Source: Sphingobacterium daejeonense (GTDB lineage: Bacteria; Bacteroidota; Bacteroidia; Sphingobacteriales; Sphingobacteriaceae). Taken from it: a stretch of 64,000 nucleotides of DNA. The notes below the pieces were generated by a model that saw only the letters and a list, made by a program, of their open reading frames with translations, was not told the DNA's origin and ran no database searches. The stretch's first letter is position 1, and every line of letters starts with the position of its first letter. The position numbers and the translations under genes were made by a program. The stretch spans positions 4,650,001-4,714,000 of the forward strand of contig NZ_LR590470.1 of NCBI RefSeq assembly GCF_901472535.1. Reading direction: 5' to 3'. Below are positions 35,248 to 44,690 of the stretch, piece by piece.

Positions 35248-35277
35248 AAACCGCGCTAGATCAGGCGCGGTTTTTTT
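35248..35277 (+). terminator. Intrinsic terminator of the ThuA-enzyme operon
   Basis: A 9-bp stem (arms 35248-35256 and 35265-35273) with GCGC core is followed by a run of T. It starts 8 bases after the stop codon. Confidence 0.92.
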
Positions 35278-35417
35278 ATGGGTGATTTATTTGATAATTG
35301 AATGAAAAACATAAAATAATATGGAGAAGTTGCAAGGCTCAATCCATCAGTTGCCAATTATCTCCTAGAATTGATTTAGGCTTGATAGTTAAAAAAATTG
35401 ACAAGGTTTATTAACAG

Positions 35418-35449
35418 AAAAGGAGACAATCTATAAGATGTCTCCTTTT
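35418..35449 (-). terminator. Intrinsic terminator of tRNA-Arg
   Basis: A perfect 11-bp inverted repeat (AAAAGGAGACA and its complement) with a 10-base loop. It ends in T4 on the minus strand, directly after the tRNA 3' end. Confidence 0.85.
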
Positions 35450-35450
35450 G

Positions 35451-35522
35451 TAGCCCCGAGCAGAATCGAACTGCTATCAAATGTTTAGGAAACATCTATT
35501 CTATCCGTTGAACTACAGGGCC
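35451..35522 (-). tRNA. tRNA-Arg (anticodon CCT)
   Basis: The minus strand folds as a 72-base cloverleaf. The acceptor stem GGCCCTG pairs with CGGGGCT, allowing one G-T and one T-G pair, with discriminator A. The anticodon loop is TTCCTAA with anticodon CCT, reading AGG. The T loop is GTTCGATTC. No CCA is encoded. A strong hairpin terminator follows. Confidence 0.95.
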
Positions 35523-35802
35523 GAGCTGCAAAATTATTATTTTATGCAGTTTGAACAAATTTATTTTCACTATGGTCGAAAATATTTTTGCAATCTAGTG
35601 CTTCGCATAATTAATTGGCGAATAGAATGGTAGTGGTTTTAACATTATTAGTGGTAAAAATCGTGTTAAGATTGGAACTAATTGATTTTCAACCAAAAGC
35701 AATTTTGTGATATAAATCATATTTATAAATGATAGTGATTTTAAATAGATAAAACCGATAGTTAATAAGTAATTTCGATTAATAAAAGGGCGTTAAAAGT
35801 CG

Positions 35803-35810
35803 TATCTTTG
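35803..35810 (+). promoter_or_regulatory. Candidate -7 promoter box for the peroxiredoxin gene
   Basis: TATCTTTG matches TAnnTTTG exactly and lies 27 bases before the ATG at 35838. The remaining AT-rich sequence from 35523 contains no gene. No OxyR-type palindrome was recognised by eye. Confidence 0.6.
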
Positions 35811-35837
35811 TATCACAAAAAAGAAAAGAAAAATAAT

Positions 35838-36470
35838 ATGAGTTTTACAGGTAAAAATTTCCCGAACATTACAGTAGATGCTATTGACTATTTAGGCGAC
35901 AACTTCACATTGAATTTGTTTGAAAAAGCACAACAAGAGAACAAGAAAATCTTGTTATTCTGGTACCCTAAGGACTTCACTTTTGTATGTCCTACGGAGT
36001 TACATGCTTTTCAAGAGGCTGTTGCTGAGTTTGAGAAAAGAAACACAATCGTTATTGGTGCATCATGTGATTCAGCAGAAGTTCACTTTGCATGGTTGAA
36101 CACTGCAAAAGACAACGGTGGTATCGAAGGTGTTGAATACCCTATCATTGCTGATACGAACAGAAACTTATCTAGCGTATTAGGAATCTTAGAATTGAAA
36201 GAAATTGAGCACCCAGAATACGGAACTTTAGTTGAAGGTTCAGCTGTTTCTTACCGTGCTACTTACTTGATCGACGAAACTGGTAAAGTATTCCACGAAT
36301 CAGTAAATGATATGCCATTAGGCCGTAACGTAAAAGAATTTATCCGTTTGATCGATGCTTATACGCACGTTCAAAAACACGGAGAAGTATGCCCAGCAAA
36401 CTGGGAAGAAGGTAAAGAAGCGATGAACGCTACACGTGATGGCGTTGCTTCATACTTATCACAAAATTAA
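35838..36470 (+). CDS. Typical 2-Cys peroxiredoxin
   Basis: A 210-residue peroxidase that reduces hydrogen peroxide and organic peroxides. The peroxidatic C51 lies in DFTFVCPTE and the resolving C185 in EVCPANWEEG, the AhpC/Prx1 arrangement. The start at MSFTGKNFP (35838) is preferred over an upstream in-frame start that would add a Lys/Asn-rich stretch overlapping the promoter. It is followed by a terminator and then by a thioredoxin and a small protein, which suggests a peroxide-reducing set in which the thioredoxin recycles the peroxiredoxin. Confidence 0.96.
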   Translation: MSFTGKNFPNITVDAIDYLGDNFTLNLFEKAQQENKKILLFWYPKDFTFVCPTELHAFQEAVAEFEKRNTIVIGASCDSAEVHFAWLNTAKDNGGIEGVEYPIIADTNRNLSSVLGILELKEIEHPEYGTLVEGSAVSYRATYLIDETGKVFHESVNDMPLGRNVKEFIRLIDAYTHVQKHGEVCPANWEEGKEAMNATRDGVASYLSQN

Positions 36471-36485
36471 TATTCCCCCTAACAG

Positions 36486-36513
36486 AAGAGGAGGATAATC
36501 CTCCTCTTTTTTT
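36486..36513 (+). terminator. Intrinsic terminator after the peroxiredoxin gene
   Basis: An 11-bp stem (AAGAGGAGGAT and its complement, one-base loop as drawn) is followed by T7. It lies only 27 bases before the thioredoxin ATG, so it may attenuate rather than fully separate the downstream genes. Confidence 0.88.
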
Positions 36514-36539
36514 ATTCTACCCTAAAAAACAAGGAAATC

Positions 36540-36853
36540 ATGTTAGAAGAATTAAGCTCAGACAACTTACAAGAGGTCATCAACAGCAATGATACTGTGA
36601 TGGTTCAATATGCTGCTTCTTGGTGTGGTAACTGCCGCATTATGAAGCCTAAATTCAAAAATTAGCTGGTGAGAACGAAAATGTAAAATTCGTGATCGTT
36701 GATGCAGAGAAATTCCCTGAGTCAAGAAAATTAGCTAATGTAAACAACTTGCCTACTTTCGCTGCTTTCAAAGGCGGAAAACTTGTGAATCAAGTACAAA
36801 CAAATAAAATCGAGGGATTAACAGATCTATTAAATGAAGTTACCAATAATTAA
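36540..36853 (+). CDS. Thioredoxin-like protein with WCGNC active site (one frame break)
   Basis: About 104 residues beginning MLEELSSDNLQEVINSND. The redox site is AASWCGNCRIM: the usual Pro is replaced by Asn. The cis-Pro region is NLPTFAAFKGGK. An A5 run at 36657-36661 needs one more A to join KPKFK to KLAGENENVKF; as written the protein would stop after 39 residues. It overlaps the next gene by 20 bases. With the peroxiredoxin upstream, it is likely the electron donor for peroxide reduction. Confidence 0.88.
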
Positions 36854-37091
36854 ACATCTTACAGAGTTTATCGCAGAAAACGATGCTGACTTTGTTTTGG
36901 AAACAATCGAAACATTGGAGTCGTTGACTGAAGTATCTCAACTTAAAGACGAAGAGTTGGATGTTATTGGTGAATTAATCTCCAATATGTATGGCGCAAT
37001 TGAAGTAAACAAATTAGTTCAAGAGGGAATGCCACAAAAAGAAGCCCTAAACACCTTTATGAAGCGTGTTTTGGGTTCTATTGACAAGTAA
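36834..37091 (+). CDS. Small conserved Bacteroidota protein (DUF6952-like)
   Basis: An 85-residue helical, acidic protein (MKLPIIKHLTEFIAENDADF ...). Its start lies inside the end of the thioredoxin gene, overlapping by 20 bases, so translation is probably coupled. I recognise it as the small protein commonly found behind thioredoxin and peroxiredoxin genes in this phylum, but no biochemical function is known to me. No cysteine or metal motif is present. Confidence 0.75.
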   Translation: MKLPIIKHLTEFIAENDADFVLETIETLESLTEVSQLKDEELDVIGELISNMYGAIEVNKLVQEGMPQKEALNTFMKRVLGSIDK

Positions 37092-37133
37092 TTCACATAA
37101 ACAACTCATATAGTCATTCAATTGACTGATATT

Positions 37134-37185
37134 CTTTTCCACAAAAACCTGTGTATAACTCTGTTTTTGTGGAAAAGTTTTTTTT
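37134..37185 (+). terminator. Strong intrinsic terminator (15-bp stem)
   Basis: Arms 37134-37148 (CTTTTCCACAAAAAC) and 37163-37177 are perfectly complementary and followed by eight T. It ends the thioredoxin/small-protein transcript. Confidence 0.92.
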
Positions 37186-37323
37186 AAATGGCTCGTCCAA
37201 AGAGCCTTATTTATATTACTTTTATATTCATTAAAGGTTAGACCAAAAAAAGCGCATCATCCTGCTAAAAAGAACCAAAGGATAATATCCTTAGATTCAA
37301 GTCGAAGATTTTTAATTGTTGGT

Positions 37324-37360
37324 AAAAGGAATCAAATTATTTTGATTCCTTTTATTTTTT
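37324..37360 (+). terminator. Second hairpin terminator before the PIG-L gene
   Basis: A perfect 13-bp stem (37324-37336 and 37341-37353) with a four-base loop is followed by a T-rich run. The stretch from 37186 to 37323 holds no gene. The hairpin lies 26 bases upstream of the PIG-L ATG, so it could also act as a 5' attenuator. Confidence 0.75.
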
Positions 37361-37385
37361 TAAGCTAATCTTATTACATTTAAGT

Positions 37386-39826
37386 ATGATTCAAAGATTC
37401 TTAGGCCTCCTAATCCTACTCCTAACTTTTCTTTCTGCTGCAACTGCACAGCAAAGTAATTCATCGTCTAACATAAAACTCAAAAATTGATAAACTGGGC
37501 ACCTTGGGTACGGCACTTTATTTTGCCGCACATCCAGATGATGAAAACACCAGACTGATTGCCTACTTGGCAAATGACAGAAAAATATAGGACGGCATAT
37601 CTCTCCTTAACCAGAGGTGATGGTGGTCAAAACCTTTTGGGTACAGAGCAGGGTATTGAACTAGGCTTGATCAGAACACAAGAACTGTTGGCGGCACGAG
37701 CAATCGACAAAGGCGAACAATTCTTCAGTGCTGCATATGACTTTGGTTTTTCAAAAACCCACGATGAAACCTTTACGTTCTGGAAAAAGGATGATATCCT
37801 TCGCGAAGCCGTTTATCTGATCAGGAAATTGCAACCGGATGTGATTATCAATCGCTTTCCTCCGGATCGTCGTGGTGGCCACGGACATCACCAAGCATCC
37901 GCAATTCTAGCAAAAGAAGCTTATGAAGCTGCTGCTGATCCTAACAAATATCCAGAACAGCTAAAAGAATTGAAGCCCTGGAAAGCCAAAAGGATTGTAT
38001 GGAACACAGCAAACTTTGGAGGGATGAACAACACCTCAGATGATCAATTAAAGGTTGTATTAAGCGATTATAACCCGTTAATGGGCTATTCCTATGGCGA
38101 GGTGTCTGCCATGAGCAGATCGCAGCATAAAAGTCAAGGTTTTGGTGCTGCAGCAAATCGCGGCCAGACAACAGAATTCTTTGATCATGTGGCAGGTGAA
38201 AAGGCTACCCAAGACCTTTTCGAAGGGGTAAACACCACATGGGAGAGGTTGGGTGAGCCCACAAAAAATATAGAACAGAAAATTCAGGATATCCAAAAGA
38301 AATACAATATCAACCATCCTGAAAACTCCATAAAAGAATTGGTCGAACTCCATGGATTGATCAAAGCTCTAAAACCAAGTGTTTATAGAGACAAAAAGCT
38401 CAAAGATCTAGAAGACATTATTCTCTCTTGCGCAGGTATAGTTGTTGAATCTATAGCTTCACAGCCAAATTATGTAATAGGACAGTCTTTTAATGTTACG
38501 AATGAAATTATTAAAAGAGCTTCAGAATCTGATGTCAAATTGATTTCCATTGATGGCAAATCAATCAATGAGTCGATACCGGGCAATGAAACTAAAAAAT
38601 ATCCAAATCAAAAATCTGCTGATCATTGGACCCAACCATATTGGCTCGAAAAACCTAATTCATTAGGTAAATTTGATATCGAAGAAAAGAATTTTGGTTA
38701 TCCAGAAAACACGGACAACCCGAGTACAAAGTTTGTTTTAACGGTTGATGGTCTACAACTGGAAGTAGAAAAGCCGGTTGAATTTAGATTTGTTGACCCT
38801 GTAGATGGTGAAGTTTATCAACCCATCTCCGTTTCACCGGCACTTACCGCATCGATCAGTTCAAGTCAAGCCTTACTGAAAACAGGAGATAAGAAAACTA
38901 TCAGTCTTACGATAAAAAACAACAGCAACAATATCCAAACCGGAGAACTGACCTTCAACCAAAGTGATGGTTTACAGATTTCACCGAATAAAATAGAATT
39001 TGAGATACCCGCAGGCCAATCTGTATTAAAGAGCTTTGAAATATCAAATCCCAAAAATACAGAAAGCAGTGATGTTGAACCTTTGATCAATGGCAACCCT
39101 GTCTATGGTTTTAAAAAGATAGCTTACCAACATATTCCGGATATAACATGGTTCCCTCCGGTTAATTTAAAAGTTAAAGCTTTGGAAATTAACAATCCTT
39201 TGAAAAAAATTGGTTATATTCATGGTGCCGGAGATTTAATACCTACGGCTTTGGAAAACATTGGCGTGCAAGTGGACCTGTTGAACAGCAATTTGCTTGC
39301 TAGCACTAACTTAAATCAATACGACGCAATCATTATCGGAATAAGGGCTTATAACGTTAGCCCAAATGCCAATCAATGGTTACCTATTTTGTTCAATTAT
39401 GTGGAACAAGGGGGTACAGTCTTATCGCAGTACAATGTAAATTCTAGAATGAGTACGGACAAATTAGGTCCTTACCCATTTGAAATCAATAGAGATAGAG
39501 TAACCGAGGAGGATGCCGAGGTTACTTTCACTGATCCGACAGATCCGGTCCTGAATTATCCGAACAAGATAACAGAGAAGGATTTCGAGGGATGGGTTCA
39601 AGAAAGAGGTTTATATTTTGCGACCAATATAGCTCCAGAATACCGCACGCCATTGAGCTTTGCGGACAAGGATGAAGAACAAAACAAAGGTTCTTTGTTG
39701 GTTGCAAACCATGGAAAAGGGAAATTCGTTTATGCGCCATTGGCATTTTTCAGACAATTGCCAGCAGGAGTACCCGGAGCTACTAGATTATTTGTAAATT
39801 TGCTCGCTAAGAACGAAAAAAACTAA
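37386..39826 (+). CDS. Secreted PIG-L/LmbE family deacetylase with C-terminal ThuA-like domain (two frame breaks)
   Basis: About 813 residues with a signal peptide (MIQRFLGLLILLLTFLSAAT). The N-terminal domain has the zinc motif AAHPDDENTR and the second His cluster GGHGHHQAS of GlcNAc-PI de-N-acetylase/LmbE enzymes, so removal of N-acetyl groups from amino sugars or glycosides is expected. A middle beta-sandwich region (LLKTGDKKTISLTIKN) follows. The C-terminal part (YIHGAGDLIPTALENIG; AIIIGIRAYNV; GKFVYAPLAFFRQLPAG) looks like a GATase1/ThuA-type domain. Extra A residues in A5 runs at 37492-37496 and 37581-37585 break the frame. It leads an operon with the symporter. Confidence 0.88.
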
Positions 39827-39834
39827 GAAATATA

Positions 39835-40032
39835 ATGGAAAATCAAATCGAAAACTCAAAAGAAATCAACGTAAAAGGCATTATCTTATTAGTAGGTACT
39901 ATTCTAGGTGCTCTGACTGGATGGGTTGCCAAAGAAACATTTTTAGGATTTGCTGGTGGACTGGTTGGTGGATTAATTTTCGCAATCATCTTCATCTCAA
40001 TTTTATTACCAAATAAAACGCATGACAGATAA
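39835..40032 (+). CDS. Small two-helix membrane protein with glycine-rich segment
   Basis: A 65-residue protein with two hydrophobic helices: IILLVGTILGALTGWVA, and a second containing FAGGLVGGLIFAIIFIS. The GG-x-x-GG pattern suggests helix packing or oligomerisation. It starts 8 bp after the PIG-L stop and overlaps the next tiny ORF, so it belongs to the same operon. Its function is unknown; a role as a helper subunit of the symporter is possible. Confidence 0.72.
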   Translation: MENQIENSKEINVKGIILLVGTILGALTGWVAKETFLGFAGGLVGGLIFAIIFISILLPNKTHDR

Positions 40033-40141
40033 AGGACTACCGCCATTCGTACGAAGTTGGAGACAATTCTATTGGATAGTTGTTCTCTGGTTAGTCGTTT
40101 GCATAGTTCTCATGTATATTTTTACTAAATATTTTGGATGA
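40022..40141 (+). CDS. 39-residue single-pass membrane microprotein upstream of the symporter
   Basis: ATG at 40022 opens MTDKGLPPFVRSWRQFYWIV and runs to FTKYFG, with a strongly hydrophobic helix (WIVVLWLVVCIVLMYIF). It overlaps the preceding small gene by 11 bases. Its TGA overlaps the symporter ATG in the classic ATGA arrangement, which indicates translational coupling. The basic, aromatic stretch before the helix predicts N-terminus inside. It may be a small subunit of the transporter, comparable in idea to known SSS accessory peptides. Confidence 0.65.
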   Translation: MTDKGLPPFVRSWRQFYWIVVLWLVVCIVLMYIFTKYFG

Positions 40142-41825
40142 GTAGTATCGATTGGATAGTACTCATCCTTACCTTGCTTTCCATAGTGGCGTATGGACTT
40201 TACAAAAGCAAGAACGTCAAAACAATTGACGGCTATATCCTTAGTGACCGATCCTTACCTTGGTACACAGTAGGACTTTCTGTAATGGCAACTCAAGCCA
40301 GCGCCATTACCTTTCTTTCAGCACCTGGTTTAGCCTATAGTTCCGGAATGAGCTTCGCTCAGTTTTACTTTGGATTGCCATTGGCCATGATTGTCCTCTG
40401 TATTACTTTTGTGCCTATTTTCCATAAACTCAAGGTCTATACTGCATATGAGTTCCTCGAAAAGAGGTTTGATGTCAAGACGCGCGTATTGACTGCTGCC
40501 TTGTTTTTACTTCAAAGGGGGATATCAACGGGGATTACCATTTTTGCTCCGGCAATCATCCTCTCCACCATATTGAAAATAGACCTAACCCTGACGACCA
40601 TAGGAATCGGTTCTTTAGTGGTGATCTATACTGTCTATGGTGGCACCAAAGCGGTATCATACACTCAGCTGTTGCAGATGTCAATTATTTTTCGGCGGAC
40701 TGTTATTGGCGGGAGTTTTGGTTGTGCATTTATTGCCCCAAGATATTGGGTTTAAAGAAGCGTTGCACATTGCCGGAAAATCCAGAAAAGCCAATGCCAT
40801 CGACTTTAAACTAGATTTAAACAACCAATATACAGTCTGGACTGGGCTCATTGGTGGTTTCTTCCTGCAACTATCCTATTTTGGAACTGACCAAAGTCAG
40901 GTCGGAAGATATCTGACCGGTTCTTCTGTTAAAGAAAGTAGACTTGGCCTGTTGATGAATGGCCTTTTGAAAGTGCCTATGCAGTTCTGTATTTTATTGA
41001 TAGGTATATTGGTCTTTGCGTACTATCAATACCATACCCCGCCCCTATTCTTTAATGAACAGGTGATCGAACAGCTTGAAAACAGTAACCACAAGCAGGA
41101 GTACGAAAACATCAAGCAGCGTCACGAAGAAATCAGTCAACAAAAGACAGTTTATATCAACCAACTGACCGATGCCCTAAAGACTAAAGAAGAAGATAAA
41201 ATTGATCAAGCAAGAGCAGAGCTCTTAAAGTTCAATGAGAACGATCAAAAACTTCGCACAGAACTGGTCGAATTAATTGAGAAGAACGACCCTAATGCAG
41301 ACACAAACGACAACAACTATATCTTTCTACGTTTTCGTAACCGATACGTTCCCTAAAGGCTTAATTGGCCTATTGATTGCAATTATATTCTTAGCGTCCA
41401 TGGGAGCGACTGCTAGTGCAATAAATTCACTTTCATCGACAACGGTTATCGATATCTATAAGAGGTTTGTCAAAAAAGGAGCCGCCGACTCCCATTATTT
41501 GAAAGTTTCCCGTATATCAACTTTCTGCTGGGGTATCTTCACCATCGGAATAGCACTCTATTCAAGTCAACTTGGTAACTTACTCGAAGCTGTGAATATA
41601 TTGGGTTCCCTGTTCTATGGCACTATACTTGGAATCTTCCTGGTTGCATTTTACGTCAAAAGTATTGGCGGAAAGGCGGTATTCTGGTCTGCGGTAATCA
41701 CTGAGGTAATCGTGATCGGTATCTGGCGAATGGACGTAGTTGCTTTTTTTATGGCTGAATCTAATAGGCTGTGCTTTATTGATCCTGATTGGTTTTATCC
41801 TGCAATACTTTTGGGGCAAAAATAA
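40138..41825 (+). CDS. Sodium:solute symporter (SSS family) (three frame breaks)
   Basis: About 560 residues of an inner-membrane SSS transporter. Typical features are DGYILSDRSLPWYTVGLSVMATQASAITFLSAPG near the start (quoted only in part here: LPWYTVGLSVMATQAS), YTVYGGTKAV, LSYFGTDQSQVGRYLTG and MGATASAINSLSSTTVID. A charged insertion of about 90 residues (YENIKQRHEEISQQ; AELLKFNENDQKL) separates two helices. Extra T residues in runs at 40688-40692, 41332-41335 and 41744-41750 break the frame. The exact C-terminus is uncertain: the published frame stops at 41825, and a corrected one probably ends within a few codons. Sugar or amino-sugar uptake is inferred from the deacetylase partner. Confidence 0.87.
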
Positions 41826-41833
41826 CACCCAAA

Positions 41834-41865
41834 TAAAAAACCGTTTAGATTTTCTTTCTAAACGG
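41834..41865 (-). terminator. Intrinsic terminator of the amidase operon
   Basis: A 9-bp stem (CCGTTTAGA at 41841-41849 and its complement at 41857-41865) is followed on the minus strand by T6. It lies between the convergent symporter and amidase genes. Confidence 0.85.
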
Positions 41866-41877
41866 CTCTCTTATTTT

Positions 41878-42803
41878 TTAATAATATTTTCGATAGAGGT
41901 CATACAAAACAGCTTTATCTTTTTCTGTCAGTATCCCTGTAAGGTCTGATTTAATATACTTCCGTTTGAATGATTTTATGGCTGCTTCCTGATTGGTCAT
42001 ATCATATCCCATTAGCTTCAATGCATCAATAGGATTAAAATTCATTGGAGGTGCGACCAAATAATTGGGATTGTACCATATTCCGAATCCTCTTTCTGCC
42101 AACAGTTGCCAAGGGAAGAATACATTAGGGTCATCCTTTCTTCCTGGCGCGAAATCAGCGTGCCCAATGAAGTTTTTCTGAGGGATGCTGTATTTGGTCT
42201 TCAAGGTGTCCAAAAGGATTTAATAAGGAGTTTATTTGAGCGTCAGGGAATGGTTCTTTGCCATTATTGTCAAGCTCAATTCCAATCGAAACCGAGTTCA
42301 TGTCTGTAATGGACCCCCATTTACCCCTTCCGGCATGCCATCCTCTCAAATAATCGTTCAGCATCTGCACCACCCTACCGTCGCGACCAATAACATAATG
42401 GCTGCTGACCTTGGTGTGCGGTAGCTGGAATGTACGGATTGTCTGTGCTAAATTAGCCTGAGACGTATGATGAATCATTACGAATGAGGGTTTTCTCACA
42501 TCGTAATGCATGGCACTGGCATAATCATATTGCTTACTGGTGCCCTGCAAAAACATATTCCAGGCAATTTTGCTCTGGAGTTTGGTTTGCACCTGCTAAT
42601 GGAGGAGCAACTTTTGCTTGCTCAACAACAGCAGGAGTTTTATTTAATGTATCTAGTTTTGGTGCTGAATTTTCAACAATTACTGAAGGAGTAATAACAG
42701 ATGTATTTGATTGTAATACCTTCGACTTCTTGGCGGTTGAACAACCAACCAAAAACAACACCCCACACACTGCAACAATCAGTCGCTCTGAAATTTTTCT
42801 CAT
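41878..42803 (-). CDS. N-acetylmuramoyl-L-alanine amidase (Amidase_2) lipoprotein (two frame breaks)
   Basis: About 308 residues. The signal MRKISERLIVAVCGVLFLVGC is a lipobox, so the enzyme is anchored to a membrane. The catalytic zinc domain has FVMIHHTSQ, a middle GRWGS-like region (AGRGKWGSITDMNSVSIGIEL) and GHADFAPGRKDDP, giving the His-His-Asp ligands of the AmiD/T7-lysozyme type. It would cleave the bond between muramic acid and stem peptide, and a C-terminal helical domain follows. Breaks near 42580 and 42215 leave the protein collinear. It follows the DUF3078 gene by 5 bp. Confidence 0.88.
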
Positions 42804-42808
42804 CTAAT

Positions 42809-43859
42809 CTATTTTGGTAAATTAAGTAGCAGACCCATTGAAAGCATTTGGTTCCACTGAACGGCGCCATCAAGGGCAGAATCGTAAAGGATTACACCGC
42901 CTAATTGCACATTGATCAACGAAGTTACTTTTGCAGTCAATGTAGCATCCAAACGATGTTTTGGATCTGAAAGATCTTCGTAGTCTGCGAATAAGTTATA
43001 ACGTGACTTCAAGTTCAAGTTCTTCGAAAGATTTCTGTCCAAGTTTGCTGTCAACTGAAAAGCCAGTTCATTTTTAAATGTTTTACCTTCTTCAATACCA
43101 AATATCGGACCTGTTCCTTTTGTATAATCCTTTTCATCTGGGAATTCACCGAATTCAGCGAAATAATCTGCGGCATTGCGCGGCTTCAAACGGTTGTCCA
43201 AGATCAAGGTCTGTCTGGCAGTACCCGTACCAAACCTTAGTGAAAACGTTTCATCAGGCTTGTACTCCAAAACCGAATGACTCTGTGAAATATCCTGGAG
43301 CCATAAAAGAAGATTTCAAAACCGGTTGATGATTTCATTGCCCTCGGTGTCTTTGCCATAGTTATAGGCATTGTCAAACTGCGTTTCGTATGTCAACGAC
43401 AAGTAGACCGCCCATGATTTCGTCAACTTATAAGCTAACTTGTTATCCCAGAAAATACGGTCATTATTAGGTTTTGCCAACTGCCCTTCATTTTTCACTT
43501 TACCGTATTTCAGGTCTAGTTCTGTTGTGAAGTTAAAGTTGTTTCTATTGAATTCTGATTTATGCCAGATTATACCGCCAATAGCGTAGGAGTTCAAACC
43601 ACCCAGTTTCCAGTTATCGCTGAATGCTGCTTGGTTGAAATTGATCCCTACTTTGGTCCAATGTTTCCAATAATTGACCTGAAGGTCTAACTTTGGAATA
43701 GGCACGTTAATGTTTTTGATGGAAAGGGCTTCGCCTTCGTTCTGTTCAGAAATTGTACTATCTGGTTTTACGCGCAATTCACGTAAATCTTGACCCTGAA
43801 CCGATACGATTCCGAAAATAAAAATGAAAACAGGTAATAGGTAAAGTTTTTATATTCAT
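42809..43859 (-). CDS. DUF3078 outer-membrane-like beta protein (two frame breaks)
   Basis: About 350 residues with a signal peptide after frame correction (LYLLPVFIFIFGIVSVQGQ). The DUF3078 region includes LQVNYWKHWTKVGINFNQA and WKLGGLNSYAIGGIIW. Alternating beta-strands continue to the end (ARQTLILDNRLKPRNAADYF; YDSALDGAVQW), consistent with an outer-membrane barrel. The ending is LLLNLPK. Breaks lie near 43845 (A5) and near 43290. Its function is unknown. It starts one base from the stop of the gene upstream and precedes the amidase. Confidence 0.82.
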
Positions 43860-43860
43860 A

Positions 43861-44625
43861 TTAATTTTCTTTTTTAACATCCAACTTTATGTCTGGCAAT
43901 TCTCGCAAAGGTCGTAAATTTGGGTGTAGTTTAAATACTTCATATTTACTTTTTATATATTTTACCATTTCGTAATAGTTAGATGTCGTGACAAACTCAT
44001 ATGTAGGCCTAAATAACTGCATAAATACCTTTAGCTCTTCACCTTCCAAACCCACCAAACTGCGCACTAATTCCGGCGTAAAGTAAAAATCAATGATGTT
44101 TTCTTCATGCAGCTTTCCAATAAATTGGGTAAACCTTCTGGCGTTCTTACCCTCCTTACTGACCATATTGTATAGCGAATTGATATTTAATCCTGCCCCT
44201 GTCATTCCCACGGAGAAAATATCACCGGGTTGTGATAACTCAAAAGCCTTGCCATAATCTCGTTTTATCTCATTTTAAAACATCGTCAGGGTTCTTTCGA
44301 CCCATTACAGTCACGGTTTCTATCGCCGAAACATTCTCCTTCAGATTCACGATGATGGCAGATTGATTGTTATAGGTTATGGTATCAGAAAAATAACCTG
44401 TCTTTTTTAAAAACAAGGATATCACCTGCTTTTATTGCCAGTCTTAAACTCTCCGCGAGCATCGTTATAAATATATTTCTGAGTATTTAGATTTCTAACC
44501 TGGACTTCCCCCAGCCTACGCTTTGTGTCTTTATCATATACGATACCTTCCAAGCTTTGTTGTGCATACAACAGAACCGGCGATAGCGAACAAAAGATTA
44601 ATAAAATACGAACAAGGATTTTCAC
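43861..44625 (-). CDS. Carboxypeptidase-regulatory-like domain protein (three frame breaks)
   Basis: About 255 residues starting from a GTG at 44625 (VKILVRILLIFCSLSPVLLYA). The signal peptide is followed by SLEGIVYDKDTKRRLGEVQV and SLRLAIKAGDILVFKK, the Cna/CarboxypepD_reg beta-sandwich. A C-terminal helical part (FIGKLHEENIIDFYF; YYEMVKYIKSKYEVFKLH) is common in Bacteroidota envelope proteins of unknown role. Breaks near 44455, 44405 and 44275 are single-base. It abuts DUF3078 and is likely the first gene of a cell-wall operon. Confidence 0.75.
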
Positions 44626-44690
44626 TCTTATAAAACTACGTCTTAGAAGGATATCTTGCTAATATTTAACAATTTTAACGTCTCTTGTAA

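Noticed and set aside
41740..41949. Extended C-terminus of the symporter reading through the terminator
   Set aside because: The hydrophobic first part is real symporter, but the tail is encoded by the terminator hairpin and A/T runs, so it is not credible protein.
42484..42807. Plus-strand 107-residue ORF over the amidase gene
   Set aside because: It is antisense to the signal peptide and linker of the amidase, which has a clear lipobox and catalytic motifs.
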